Source: Pseudevernia furfuracea (Eukaryota; Ascomycota; Lecanoromycetes; Lecanorales; Parmeliaceae). Taken from it: a stretch of 64,000 nucleotides of DNA. A program made the position numbers and the translations under genes. Of this stretch, positions 24,589-37,537 are shown piece after piece; the stretch's first letter is position 1; each line of letters opens with the position of its first letter. The notes under the pieces are model-generated. The model was not told the origin of the DNA. It ran no database searches and was given only the letters and a program-made list of their open reading frames with translations. The stretch is taken from contig JAIUPT010000032.1 in the NCBI GenBank assembly GCA_022315425.1, positions 310,001 to 374,000 of the forward strand, given 5' to 3'.

Positions 24589-27500
24589 CTAATCATCCAA
24601 CAGCACCGGTTTCATTGCTGTTCCTTCCGGACTCGGCGGCACTACGACGGTTTTCGGCACGTCCATCTCCTCTGCCTCGTCTCCGCCATCCTCACCCTCT
24701 GGTTCCTGGATCTCGGGTATAGGAGTCTCTTGTCTCGGACTGAGCGTTTCCGCTTCATCGTCAGCTGTGCTCGAGCTTTCTCTTCCTCTCCTTCTACTTC
24801 GTCGGTTCTGTCGTTCGTCGTTGGCGCTTTCTCTTCTCCTTCTTACGCGGAGGCTACCATCTCTGCTGCCGAGTCTCCCGGTATCGGGATCGACGTCCGC
24901 ATTGCCACGAAGACCTTGCAGCATACTAGCAGCGCGCTCGGCGACGTCTTCCCCTTCGCTGATAGGTTCCATTTTTTCGCTAGGGGCATCTCCATTCGTG
25001 GCCGCTGTGGGGCTCAGCAAGGCTTTATCAGGTTCCTCGTTTTCAGTACCGCTGTTAGATACTTCACCCAGGTCAGGAATGCTTTGACCGCTAGCGATGC
25101 GGATTTGATGTCGGTCCTTAAGTCGTGCTCTGCGCCTACGGTCACGCGTGTCGCGGGCTTGGGGAGCAGCGGCTCGAAGTTTCTCAAGGAGGGAGTCCAT
25201 AGCACCGGTGGATGAAGGAGAGAGGGGACCATCTGGGGTTGCAGCGCCAGAATTGGCGGCAGCAGGGTTGATGGCTTTGGCGTTAGCACGTTTTCGGGCC
25301 ATGGAGGCTTCGTTGCGTTTGTGGGTTTCTTCCATGTTGACATTCTTTTCTTTGGAGCGCTGTTGGTTATCAGCAACAGTCATTGATACAACAGATGTTC
25401 TTGGAAGCTTACCTTCCATTCGGTAACGAATTTGGCTAGCTTGTCAAAGAATTCGCGTCTCGCATTCTCGTCCGTGCTGTCCTCGCCATAAAATGTCATG
25501 ATGTCGTCATAAGTCCGATTCATCTCATCAAGATACAACTGCATCTGCTCCGCTTTCCGTCGGGCCTCCTTCATGGACCGCTGTACAACCTGATTCACAC
25601 GATCTTGTGGATGGAATTTTTTGCTGTCGCTGAGATTGCCGGAATCAAGAGACATTTGTACGTTCCTGATGTTGTCGATATACTTCTTCGCGTCTAGCCG
25701 CAGCTGTTCGACGTTAAGTTTCTGCACAGTGACTACACCGCCGATGTCGTCGACAAAGCCTTCCCATTGTGGGTATTGTTTTCGAACAATTCGCTCCACG
25801 AGATCTGCAAAAGTGGACTCGTTCTTCTCATCTTTCACCATGCCCAGACGCGCAAGCGAGCTCAATTTGAAACCAGTGGCTTGTTTGTTCGAGTCGTTCA
25901 TATAGTTACCAATATCCAGGATGAGGCCAAGAATATTCATCAAGGCAACCGAGTCACGCAGAGACTCGGATACAGTGACAATCTCTTTCAGATGCCTTGA
26001 GATTTCGTCGTATTCGCCTTCAAAGGTGCGCGTCAGTGACAAAGCTCTCATTCTTGACTTCCAGTAATGATGGAGCTCGAATGCAGTCGCCAGGTATATC
26101 TGATCTTCTCTGGTGAGCTCCCTTGGGTCCTGCTCTCGTTGCGTTCGCTCTGCATCTGGTCCAGTCCAGTCCTTGCTGTAAGGGGCCATGAGCTTGGCGG
26201 TATTGTCAGGTACTACGCACAAGTCTTCTCTTTGTAAAAACTCCATGACCACATGGTTATCTAGCATGTCCTTATCGCAGTTGAGTATCATGCGGACAAT
26301 CTCGTCGGCAGACTGCGTCGAGAATTTGGACAACGAAATGAGGAACTTTTGCCGTAAGTCACTTCCAATAATCTGCTTCTGGTCAGATTTTCCGCCCTTG
26401 GCCGCACCAATCTTCTTGATCTCTTTGGCCATGAAGAGCTTCTCGACCTCATCCAGAACGCCTTTTCTTGATAGCTCCATATATTTCTCTTCTTTAGCCT
26501 GATGGGTTGGAGTATGAGCAGCCCAGACTGTGATTTGAGGAGCATCGACCTTGTCCCAATGTATAGCCTTGAGCTTCCCCTTCGGCCGAATGAAGGGTAG
26601 CCCGATAGTTGGTGCTGGGTTATATTGGGCCTGGGGAAAGTAGCCACCTTTCTGGGGGCCCGGAAGAGGCGGGGCACCAGGAGTGGGAGGTGGACCCATT
26701 GAAGTCCGGGCAGACGATGTCGCTGTCCGAGGTGTGCCTGGCATTGGCGGAGGCGGCGGAGGGGGAGCGCCAGAAGAGAAGCCCGGCATTGAAGGGGGAG
26801 GCATGGGAGGAGCCATTGGAGGTAGCTGAGGCGGTGGAGGAGGTGGAGGAGGGGGAGGTGGAGGTGGAGGGCCCATCTCGAAGCCGGGCATTATGGTCGC
26901 TGTGGGTAGCGGTGGTGGTGCCGTTTCTTTGGATTTCTCTAGCGGAGGAGCAACTTCATCGATGGGAGTCTTCGGCGAGTCAGACTCAAGACTTGGGTGA
27001 GAAGGTCCAGTAGTAACGCCATCGCCATCGCCATCATCGTCGTCACTTGTATCGAACCTGCGAACCTTGGCAGCAATTTCGCCCAAAAGCCCTGTAGCTT
27101 GTTTGGTGCTCATCTTGGGACGGCTCATCTCGACAATCCGTGGTCTCTCATAGATGATTACATCATCGCCTTCGCCCGGCGTCCGGTAAGCCTGTTCTTC
27201 GCTCGCGGCCAATGCATCGGCAGCAGCGCGCCTTGGTCCTTTGAGTATCTTGCTCCGCGAGGTCATAGCAAGGGGGCCAGGACTGAACTGTCTCGTCACC
27301 CTGCTTGAGAAATCTTCCTTCGAGGGGTTCGAATCACCGCCGTCCATTTGCTCGCGCAGTTCCCTTAACCTGTCAGAAGGACCGGCTTGCTGCCAGACTT
27401 TGCCCTCCAGCTTGCACTGCGTCTTCGCCCGCTCAAGTTGCATTTCCAGTCGAGACATGAGAGTATCACGGTCTAAGATGCCCTGCATTTTCTTTGGGTC

Positions 27501-30047
27501 CGTTGAAGCAAGCGCCTCAGGAACTCCTTTCTTAGCCACAGAAGCAGCGAAATCCTGGGCATCACGAAGCATGAGGTACAATTCTCTTGTCTCCAGCTCG
27601 TTCCTTTGCAGCTCTCCAGCGCGAATCCGTTGGAGATCAGCAAGCTCGGCCTTCAAAGCCTGGAATTGCCGTCCTTGGAGCTCTATTATTTGGGTCTGCT
27701 CTTCCAACTGCTTCTGCAACTTCGCTACGAGTCCATCGGCTCCCATGTCTATTCTTGCCTTCATCTCATCACGCTCGGCCATAGCAGAGTCCGCTAATTG
27801 CCTCGCCTCGGTAGTCTCATCCAATGCCTGGCGTGCTTCGGAGTCTGTGTGCAGCTTATCCAGCAGGCTTTGAACCGAGAAGTTGAGACTCTGCTTGAGA
27901 TCCATGTCTGGTAGTCTCCTATCCATAGCAACATAGCTTAGCATGGCATCGACCAGTTGAAACATTCGCAATCGATCTTCTCCATCATTGTCTCGGATCA
28001 ACAACATATGCTGCATAGCAGAAAGGAAGTAGTCCTGCGCACGGCTTCCCTGTACTTTTGACTGTATGGCATCCACGATCTGCAACGGATCTTGCATATC
28101 CTTGACCTCTGCGTCTATATCATCCTTCATGCTGCTATTCTCGCGCTGAAGCAGATCCTCGTAGTCTATAGCCTCGTTTTCTCGATATCGCTCAACCTGT
28201 TTGTCGATGGCCTCGTACTGGAAGTCTTCCATCTTGTGTAGTATTCTCTTGATGCCACAAGACGTGAATTGGGCCCTGATGTGGCATCGTAACTGCAAAT
28301 CATGCTCCGGCGCATCGATGACCATATTCATTAGGAAGAGCGTAGCAAGCGCGTATTCCATGAGGAGATTTTCCATGCCTATGCCTCCACTGCGGACCTC
28401 TTCGCTGGCACCGACAAGACTGCCCATCTTGCCTCGACCATCTATTGTGACTTCGACAATTCGCATCCAGGCATCAAAACGCCCGTTCTCGCCCTGCTGG
28501 CTCTTGACATGGTCCATAGCTTGGAGCACCTTCAGGTGCCCCTCTCCTTCTGCCCAGTGACATAGAAACGTCAAGACTTCGCTGACCAATTTGCGAGTAG
28601 TCAACCGCGGTGAAATCAGGGACGTTCCGAGAGACACAACGACTTGTTGGTGGGCCAAAGCGTCGTCAGCACCGTATTTGTTGTTCATCAAAGCTTTCAG
28701 ACATTTAATAATGTCGTACTCGCGATCCAGGTCTTTGTCACTTGTAGAACCTGAAGCAGGAGCTGGCCCTTGGCCTTGTCGTCGATTGATTTTCGCAAGA
28801 ACATTCGTCAAAGCCACTTGACCCTGCGCTTCAACGAACGACTTGACCCAGCTGATCGGTTGTGTCCTCAGACTGACACTCAGGCTACCCAATTGCTTCG
28901 GCGTTATCGTGTCATTCATGACCCTCCTGACATACCATTCGGGGCTCCCCTCCTCGTCTGCCCTTGTCAGGATGCCTTGAGAACCATCGTGGCTAAGCAT
29001 CGTCTGTCGAGCATTGGTCCTTCTCTTTTGCTCCCCTTGCCATTCTACCATTCGATCTTGATGTACTAATTGCCATTTTTTACTTGTAGGGTAGGCCATC
29101 ATCTGCCGTCGCGCTTGTTCAGGCATAGCCTGCCAATTGCGCTTGTTCATCATGTCGACGAACTGTTTCTCGATGACTCGGTCATCAGTGGGCCGTGGGA
29201 AGTGGAAACCGTCTGGATTGAAAGATGTGGTGGAGCTAAAACCCGAGGGCTGCTGCGGTGCCCAAGCGCTTGGGTGGTGTGAGCCCCGAGATGATGTACT
29301 TGGTCGCGATTCCTGCACTGCTGTTCGTGACGAGTTATCGGAGGAGAAGATGCTTGAGCCTCGTGTGACAGACGAGGCTGCGGAGAGGAGGCTCATTTGG
29401 TCGAATGAGTTTCGGTGATTGGAAGCTGTGTCGCCTGTGGAGTTGGAGTTGTAGGTGCTATGTGAGTCGTTGTAGATGCTTCCGGAGTCAGTTGGTACAG
29501 GTTTGCGACTACTGTCGCGTGTAGGAAGGACGCCATTGAAGGGCTTCAAAGATGATTGTGTGGCGGATGAATGAGGTGGGGGTCGCGGTCCAGTAGGATG
29601 TGAGGAACTATTTGTAGGATCTGAGGGGTTGAATGAAGGATACTGATGAAAGTCTTTGCCTCCTTTGCCCAAATGATGCGGTAAGGGCTCTTTCCGCGAA
29701 AGATTCATGTCGTTCTTCGGCAAGTAGTCCACAGAAATAGGAGTTTTCCCACCGGGTGACACACTATCATAAGGTATCGACGTGATAACGCCAGCAGTCA
29801 TGGATAAACCCAAGTTATCCCCATCTTGCCCCGAGTCCTCAGACGGCATTTGCGATCTGTGCGAGTATCTTGAAGATCTTGATCCATTGGCGCTGCTCGT
29901 GGTACTGGGCACCTCGAGGACTGAACCACCCTCATCTGGACTATACGAGTCTTGCGACCTTTCTTTATGTATTTTCCGCCCAAAAAAAGACCTCCCTCCT
30001 GAAGACTGCCGCGATTTGCTATCAACGGGTGCGTTGTTTGAAGGCAT
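24589..30047 (-). CDS. diaphanous-type formin (SepA/Bni1-like)
   Basis: Nucleates and elongates linear actin cables at hyphal tips and septa under Rho GTPase control. Exons 25413-30047 and 24589-25359 (5406 nt, 1801 aa). The roughly 280-residue Ser-rich N-terminus precedes a GBD/FH3 region (DDRVIEKQFVDMMNKRNWQA, then EWYVRRVMNDTITPKQLGSL and LQLRCHIRAQFTSCGIKRIL). A coiled coil lies at about 750-860 (VAKLQKQLEEQTQIIELQGR). FH1 at about 1040-1140 contains a run of 14 prolines and further poly-Pro blocks. FH2 at about 1150-1540 includes LKAIHWDKVDAPQ, KFLISLSKFST, LGLILDIGNYMNDSNKQATGF and KLNVEQLRLDAKKY. The second exon supplies the C-terminal tail, including MARKRANAKA near a DAD-like position. 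It then becomes Arg/Ser- and acid-rich. The ATG at 30047 is the first in frame. Confidence 0.95.
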
Positions 30048-30772
30048 ATCCTAGAAGAAACGCCTTTTCTCCGCTCCCGGGCGCCGTGGGAGTCGAATGT
30101 CCTCCAGCTCGACGACTCGACCGTCTGGTCGCTCAGTAGCTGCAAAAACGTCGAGGTCTCTGTAATTAGAATTTCAAATCGGTTGTCATGCTCGGTCGAC
30201 GAGCCGTCAGACAATCGGCAGGGGGCTGTTGTTTGCCAAGGATCGTTGCATCGCGGTAAGAACCATGCGAACAGCAGAAGGTGAAGAGAAACAAAAATCA
30301 AGCCTGTCGAAGGCTAGGGAAAGGACTAGAGGCTATAATGTGTTTCAACGTTGAGTTGTTCCTTCCTCTACAAAAGTGAAAGGCGGCGAGGTTGTTCCCT
30401 TGTGATCTTTCGTTGCCGCATAGGGGATCCTTTTTACGCTAGTGAGATGCTACGGCAGCCGCAAAGACGACCTTTTCGAGGCGGGCCACACAAAAAGGAT
30501 CTCCCAGTCCAGTCTCCACCACCGCTCACGCCTTCCCTCCATATGGCTGCATATGCACACTCTATTTAAAAGTCTGTGCTTACCATTCCTCTACTCCAAC
30601 AGATCGTCTGACCCTATATGTAGCATAGCTTATTCAGCTTTCAGCAACGCCTATTACCGTAGCATGATTCCAGCCAAAGGCGTCCGTTAGGCCGGAATCC
30701 TATCAGCTGACCAACATCCTCCATCCATGGTACAGCACAGTATTCTTCCTTCAACCACGTAGAGTATACAAT
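30048..30772. promoter_or_regulatory. divergent promoter region, formin and small membrane protein
   Basis: 725 bp between two divergently transcribed genes, so both promoters must lie here. Pyrimidine-rich stretches precede the plus-strand start. No specific factor site was identified. Confidence 0.5.
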
Positions 30773-31244
30773 ATGGGCGCCATCACTTGGAAGGTCCGTT
30801 ACATTCTCCCCATCTTTCTCCAACGCTTTGACTGACTCCCGACAGGCAGTACTTCTTCCGCCCATCTTCGCCCTTGCCCTCTACGCCCTGACAACTTACC
30901 TCATCCTCCCTTACTATCGCCATCTCCGCGCTCGCTCCTCATATAGCCTGCTACCTTCCTCTCAATCCCCTTCCAACAATCCATCCCTCACCACTCGCCT
31001 CTTCTCTCGCATTCAAACCCTCGTCGGCCGCTCCAAGCGACGCGCCAGCTCGAGTAGCTTGCTTGGCGATGAAGAGCTAGAAGAAGGATTTGACAATCTA
31101 TCGGAAGGAGTGATTAGGGGAAGGAATGATGTAACCGTTGACTCAGATACGGAGGGTGATAGAAGATTGAGTCGAGAATTGGAGGGTGGCTTTCGAGATT
31201 CAAGTGATGAGGAGGAGGAGGATAGAGGACGGGGAAGACGATGA
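30773..31244 (+). CDS. small single-pass membrane protein, acidic tail
   Basis: Exons 30773-30793 and 30846-31244 (420 nt, 139 aa). Exon 1 encodes only MGAITWK. The 52-bp intron has GTCCGT donor, CTGAC branch and ACAG acceptor. After the join, AVLLPPIFALALYALTTYLI forms one transmembrane helix, followed by LPYYRHLRARSSYSLLP. The cytosolic-type tail has a basic patch (RSKRRASSSS) and then a strongly acidic, Gly/Arg-ended segment with an SSDEEEED cluster. The function is unknown; such short tails with SxxE/D clusters are often CK2 substrates, which is only inference. The gene is divergent from the formin. Confidence 0.7.
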
Positions 31245-32668
31245 TATTCTGGACACGTTCGACGGAACATTCCTCAAGCTATGCGAAACCTCATCCTCAA
31301 AAGCAGCTGGCGCGGTCCGAATCCTCACAATCTTGAAAGCCGGGAGCAACTAAGAGAAAGTTACGACCTTTCAAATGCTCTGCGGAGATCCGCTCTCAAA
31401 CAATCGCCGAATGCCTTGAATTCAGCCCCTGCGCTGTGAATAAGCAAACTCCCTTTGTATAAGAAGTGCATCTACCTATGGTATGGGGAAACAAATGTCC
31501 CCAATTACTAGGCACAGGACTACGCTCTCGATGGAATTCTCCTGAGCTGGGAAAGTCCGAGACCAATCCCTCAAACCTGACTCACGCTCGCCGGGAGACT
31601 CGGTCATCGCAAGCGTTAAATGTGCCTTATCACCCACCGTCATCCCAAAGGCAAGAAGCCCAGTGCCAACGTCTGCCACTTTCTCTGGCACCCTGCTTGA
31701 CTCCTCAAACCATCGAGTGTATTAGGCGTGGCCGCCAGCAACTCGAATAGGAGTGCCAGCCTGAGTGTTGCCCTCTAGCAAGCAGCGGGGGGAGTATTGG
31801 AGGATTTTTTATTGCAGTGACATGCAGCGAGAGAATGAGCAATGAGAACGAATTCACTGTCATATACCCAGTCGCTGCCATTCGTGTTGCATGAAGGGTA
31901 TAGGGTGCTGTGTCTTCACTATACGCACCGCACAGAGTCTGAAGTACATAGATTGATCCCGGTACGAACTTTGAAAAAGGGCGTGCTTATCAGCTACGGG
32001 GAGGGTGTGTATGTATGGAACGGCGTGAATGAGATCCTGTATTGCTCCACTCACTCTACCCGAGTCGGCGAGTAAGTGCTGCATGAGGCTAGGGAGTCAT
32101 TTGCCTCGAGGAGGACGGAAGACAATCAATGTAAACAAACCACGTTTTTACACACTACACGTCAAACCGCCCCGTCTGTCTTTTCGTTGAGAGGGATTGG
32201 GACTGTCAATTGCGCACCCGTGCAAAAGTAATCTTTGTTTAATGGGGAAACCGCTAAGCAGGCAGGGTATGTACCTCGGATGGGGGTACATACAGGAGGG
32301 CAGATATTAGGGTGTGGTTTTATTTTTTCAATAAAAACAAAAAAGCCGGAGCACAGGCACGCTGATCCTTATTTATTAAAGCTTGCTCCTCCCCCTCCCC
32401 CTTCTCCTCCTCCTTCCTCCCCCTTCCTCCTCCTCTTGAATCGGTTCAACCGAAGGGGTACTTAAGTGAAGTTGTTTTCTCGTATGCGACATGACGGCAG
32501 GGTAGCGAATGAAAAGAAGGAAGGGTATATCAAGCAACATGGCTAGCAAGCGAGAGAAGCACCGCAGGACGAACTTTTTTTTCCAAGTCCATGCGTGGCA
32601 TGCTGGAGAGTGTGGAGTTGTTTTTTTTTCTTTCTCGGCGACGAAAGCAGGGTCCACCGACTTACTAC
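31245..32668. other. intergenic, no gene recognised
   Basis: 1.4 kb without a supported frame. A strand-asymmetric CCTCCT-rich tract lies at about 32,381-32,435, and T/A-rich runs lie just downstream of the CFEM gene. Confidence 0.5.
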
Positions 32669-33635
32669 CTACAACAGCACCCAAGCGGCGAGACCGGCGA
32701 GACCGACGAAACCGCCGGCTGCGATGTGGCCGGCTTCTGATGCTTTGGTCGTGGTGGGGGAGGTGGAGCCGCCGGTGGCGGTGCCGGTGCTTGAGCCGCC
32801 GCTGCTGGAGGTGGATGAGCCGGAGCCGGAGCCGGATGAGCTGCTGGAGGAGGATGACATCTTGCGGGTTGTTAGAGATTGATAAAAAAAAATGGTAGGT
32901 ACATGGGGTGTCAAACTTACGGTCGAGGTGGTGGTGCTGCCGACGCTGTTGGTGGTAGTGACGACCTTTCCCCCTCCCACAACTCCTCCAGAGGTACCGT
33001 TTGTGCCTGAGGTACCGTTTGTGGCCGCACCGCTGCTTGAAGTCCCGTTCATGCCGCTCGAGGTTGCGTTGCTGCTGCCAGTTGCCATGGCCATGGTGGT
33101 CGTGGTGTAGGTGGAGCCCTTGCTATCGGTGGTGGTGATGACACCGGCAACGGCGCCGCCGGCGGAGACGGCAGTGGTACCAGTCATGACGGTCTGTGCG
33201 ACGGTGGTGGTGGAGCCGCTGCTGGCTGCTGCTTGGACATCTGTGGGACGCTGTCAGTGAGGGTGCGCTGGTGGTCAGGGAGAGGATTGGGCGGACCTGA
33301 GCAGAAGCTGTTTCCGACGGAGATGGCGCTCGATGGGTCAACACCCGCTGCCTTGCACACGGCGGTGGAGCAATCGCGGACGCCGAAGGCGAAGTTCATG
33401 TTATTGCAGAGGCAGGTGTAGTCTGATCTTGCGCATCCTAAGTTTGCTGCCTGGTCGAACATGTTGTTGATACATGTTTGCTACTTTCTCATTAGCGAAT
33501 GAGCATGAAAGTGTAATTGTATATCCGCATTGAAGAAGCACATACGCCGCAGGGTGGAAGAGCCTGAATTTGGCTGAGGTCTTGGGAGACAGTGAGGCCG
33601 GCGAAGAGGGCGGCGGTCAGAATGAAGAGCTGCAT
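32669..33635 (-). CDS. CFEM-domain GPI-anchored cell-surface protein
   Basis: Exons 33546-33635, 33297-33480, 32921-33240 and 32669-32860 (786 nt, 261 aa). Residues 1-17 are a signal peptide (MQLFILTAALFAGLTVS). The CFEM domain at about 20-92 has all eight cysteines: PPCG, QTC, LGC, YTCLC, RDC, AVC and FC, with the usual D in ARSDYTCLC. A long Ser/Thr/Gly-rich stalk follows, then a C-terminal hydrophobic tail (HIAAGGFVGLAGLAAWVLL) typical of a GPI signal. The first exon join CG-QTCINNM restores cysteine spacing. CFEM proteins sit in the wall or plasma membrane and act in haem/iron uptake, adhesion or host interaction; which applies here cannot be read from the sequence. Confidence 0.92.
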
Positions 33636-35228
33636 GGTGTTTGTGTATGTGATGTGTGGGTTGAAGTTTTTGTGTAGATTGTCTTGTCAGATGTCAGAAT
33701 TGAGAGTTTTGCAGAGTGGAGGGATTGGTGAGAGAAGAAGATGCTGTAGGTAGTAGGATGTAGTAGGATGCAGGTGAGGAGAAAGGGAAAACAGAAGATA
33801 TGGTGCCGTGTTGATTTTTGAGGGTTGAGAGTGGGCGGCACTGGCATACCTCAGAGTAGTGAAGCTAAATTAGTGGCGCGGGCTGTTATTGTGTTCAGGT
33901 ACCTTAAAGAGAGGCAACAGGCGGGCAAAACAAAGACCAGTAGTCAGGTGATCACTTGAGAATTGAGATTATCATGTTCACATTATTACCCTTATTATTA
34001 TTATTATTATGTTAAATTGCACAATCATATCATACCTTAGCTACATTGCTTTTTGGCGGCATGAGATCCAATCAATTTGACCGTTTTGACCGTTTGACCG
34101 CGATGAAGCACAACCCACTTCTGATTTGGGTTAAAGCGATGAGTTTCTTGGAATGACTTTTACATGGGGTTCGTCGAATGATCTAGATGAATCCAGGGTT
34201 CAAGCACGGCCTCATCCGACGTTAAGTACTCTTAGTCTGCACTATTTGCGCTCATCCTGTGGCTCGGCAGGTACTCAGGGGAATAATACGGTAATACCCT
34301 GAGGCAGGTAGGGAAGATTGGAGCAAAATTAAGGAAATTTACTTGGCTACCATGATTATTACGGATGATTTACCAAGGGCGGCGACATCATGTCAGGACT
34401 CAGCTGATGTCTTTTCAGCCGGGCAAAATTGCTACAACAGTACGGCCGAGTACCTACTATTCAATGAATGATGATGATCCCTGACTGCCTGCAGACTCAG
34501 AGTTTTCCTGCCTCCCCATTTTGGCTCTTCTTACCATCGCATCAAGCGGGAACGTGTACCTCTGTCGCCTTCGTCGCCACCCCCAAGCGAGTCAAGCCTC
34601 TATGCATCATTACATCTTCTGAACAGCTCCATACATTGTGAAGCTTTTGTACAAGTCTGATTGGATGATTGACCATCTGTAGGCGCGATGATGAAACACC
34701 ACCCCCCCCCTCCAAAACCAAAAACTGTGGTGTAAGATTGGGAGTTGTACTGCTCTTCCTCTTCTTATTATTAATTATTGACGCCCATCTTTTGGAGGCT
34801 GAACGTGATTTATAAAATATACCGTACCATTACTGTTGTGGAGGTATCGCTGTGGCTCAGATCCCTTTTTTTGGCCGGCCCCTGATTTCAGTCAGACTCA
34901 GGGGGGCTTTCCCCACACACCAACGCACAAAAAATTCCGCGCGTCGGCATTTGCCGCGCCTGACATCACTCCGCGTCAGAAGGAGAAGAAGCATCGTCAC
35001 ATTCCAAGTTTCAATATACTTAATAATACTCCGACCACGTCAACATACCTAAAATAAGCACGCAAGTGACGGTCTGCAGACGTATTTATGACATATTCCG
35101 CAGACCAGCTGAAAATCAATTGGCCCAGAATCTCCACGAATTCCTTCTCGCCACCATCGCCAACCAGAACCATTTCCTTCAACGTAGCCTGTCGTAAGGA
35201 TCTACGACTCGACAGTTCGAGACAAGAA
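33636..35228. other. CFEM gene upstream region, gene-poor
   Basis: 1.6 kb with no supported gene. It contains a (TTA)n microsatellite at about 33,989-34,010, a poly-C tract near 34,703 and several short palindromic AT stretches. It should hold the CFEM promoter. Confidence 0.5.
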
Positions 35229-35900
35229 GCTGCCCGCAATTAATTCTGCCGCTTGCTCTGCCAATGCGTAAACACAGATGGGCAGCGGCAGGATACTGGC
35301 ACCGACAACTCGCAGTGCCTAAGCCCATACATAGACGCAAAGACTACTATCCACCACCTCGCCCATCCTTACCGTGCCCCGGGATGGTATAAAGGTCTGT
35401 CAATTGGAGTTGAATCTCCTGCTGAATCTCTCATTATTTCAGAGGCGTGTTTCAATTGCCTTTCCGCGCTTCCTGATGCGCTCATCAAGCTCCTTGTTCA
35501 AAGTATTTCATGTCAGCGGTTGGGGTGTCCAACGGTCAGCGATGGTCTCTTTATCCACAATCGCTTGTCCGTCTTTAGTATCCACTATAAATTCCAGCAT
35601 CTTCTTCAATTCCGTACGCATCACACGCCGATCCGCTTTGCTAGCATTATAATTGGATCGATCAAAGGTTCGGTTGCCGGGTCGGTTGATGCCAAAGTCG
35701 CTGTACCCTGATATGTGGGCTGCAGACCGACTACCTATTGTTGCGGTGAGGTGACTTCCATCCATCGGTATTGTGGCATCAGCTGTATTTGCGGCGGCAT
35801 ACACAACCTAAAGTTCGATACAAGAGCGTGGCAAGCTCAAGACAGGATGCAGATCGTCTATGTTGCCTCCGTCTTGAGCCAATGCGGTCTTCAGTCCTTT
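35229..35900 (-). pseudogene. GMC oxidoreductase C-terminal relic
   Basis: One continuous minus-strand frame reads as the C-terminal substrate-binding and FAD-domain end of a GMC flavoenzyme but is cut by five stops. The order seen is IEL-stop-VVYAAANTADATIPMDGSHL, AHISGYSDFGINRP, NYNASKADRRVMRTELKKML, IVDTKDGQAIVDKE, then stop, LNKELDERIRKRG, stop, stop, TFIPSRGTVRMGEVVDSSLC, stop, ALRVVGASILPLPI and CVYALAEQAAELIAG. The GTxxMG, LRVV-ASxxP and YALAEQAA blocks are the family C-terminal signature. The usual His-containing segment between LPLPI and CVYALAEQ is missing. The frame is preserved, so decay is mainly by substitution. The N-terminal FAD domain was not found upstream. Confidence 0.75.
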
Positions 35901-37537
35901 ATGAGGTACCGGCTGGCTGATAATCTAATCCATTGGGACGCCTTTTGCAAAAGCGGTAACTAAATTAGGATAGCCGAGAGCCAGTCCATCTTCAGGATCT
36001 CGCAACTTCGATCACTGAGAGATAGCCATATAGTTGTGGAGATTCTAAATCTACAGATTGTGGGAAATATGCATATCGACTGAATACCCGAGTTTTCGAA
36101 CTATCATACACACTACTTTGAAAGAGTGTTTGTGAGATCGAACCAGACTTCCTAGTACGTAGATTTCGTTGCCAATTACTTTAACTGGTACCCAAATTGG
36201 AGTCGTCAGGCATACATTGAAAAAGCTTTGTCACTGAAAAGAGCAAGATACTCGACGTTGGTCTTGACAAGTTCTTACGGTGGCAAGATTCCTCATGCTA
36301 AATTCACCCAGCGAATACCCAAAGCTACGACAAACACGGAACCTTAGAGGTCAACATCTAAGAATTACAGCGAAGTGATATTGTCCTGTAGCAGTCCCTT
36401 CCAGGCACTAACGCCAACATGCGAATTCCCTGGTCCCGCTATTTGGTCCATTGTTCTGCTACCAATCCTCGGTCCCATTTTGGAAGTATAGCTTTCAAGA
36501 GACCGACTCCGCTTTGTCCTCTCCGTGCGCACATTCCAACAGCTGCCATGGCAGCACCCCGTGCGTTATACCATGACTCTTCGAACCGTGCTCCACCGAG
36601 CCCTATCTGGATCTGGCATCCTAGACGGGGCCGTTGACAATACTCCGTTCAAATTCGCATTCTGTGAAATCGGCAAGAAAAAGGGGGAAGCCTACCAGGG
36701 TGAATGAATGGTTCACGGAAGAAGCTCGGCCTCAACACCAGCATCTCCGCGCGTTTCCCACAAAGGTTTGAGAAAAACAGCGACTACCGGCATCCCTTTT
36801 TGCAGTTGTCGCGAAAAGGAGGAAATGCCCTAGATCGATGTCCAACGCCAAAAAACTGTCATCAAATCTTTTCAAGAACTCCCACAATGATAGCGCCACA
36901 CACACACCCACCTCCCCCAAGGCCGCTACTTAATTATGCACGCTGGAGGCGGAGTCGCAGGGATTGGTGGAGAAAGTCCGTCGTCGGGAAATGTGAATGC
37001 CCTGCTGCTGTCGGTTTGGCGATCTCGACAGATCGGTGATGGGAGGTCAGGGCAGGGCATGTGATAGTAGAAAAGTTAGATTGAAGGATTACGTTGGGAA
37101 ATAGGCCTCTGTAGCAGGCTCTGAGAGTTTACCGACGCAACTTTTTCCTAGAATGCGAGACCTACCTTACTGATTGCCTCAGGTACAATGAATGAATGAA
37201 TGTATGTATCATGCGCTAAAGTGATGCAAAGCAGCCCCAGGGACACCCGTTGTGGTTTGGCGTTGCTGCTGGGGGAGTGGCTTCGATGAAGTTTTGTAAT
37301 TTTGCTTGAAAATATTTGTCGGATTAAGTGGATGTCTAGGGAATTGGACATACCCTTCCACATTGATTCTGCTCTAGAGTAGACTCGGGTGGGATTGAGT
37401 AGGAACTTGGTGATCTATTTATTCAACCTGGTCTCATTTCAGCTCCATCTGCAAAAGTCCAGCAATGGCTATAGCATCTTCTCGGAAATGCTGAAGCATA
37501 CCCCGTCATCTCCTCTTGCTCGATCGACTAACAACGC
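35901..37537. other. gene-poor stretch upstream of GMC relic
   Basis: 1.6 kb with no supported gene. Open frames of 60-110 codons near 36,419-37,039 have no recognisable motif. The N-terminal half of the GMC gene may once have been here but was not identified. Confidence 0.45.

Noticed and set aside
27320..27345. GGTTCGAATC box resembling a tRNA B box
   Set aside because: It lies inside the formin coding exon with no A box or cloverleaf.
36419..37039. Overlapping plus-strand frames of 60-111 codons upstream of MAK16
   Set aside because: No motif, mutually exclusive frames and no splice logic; treated as non-coding.
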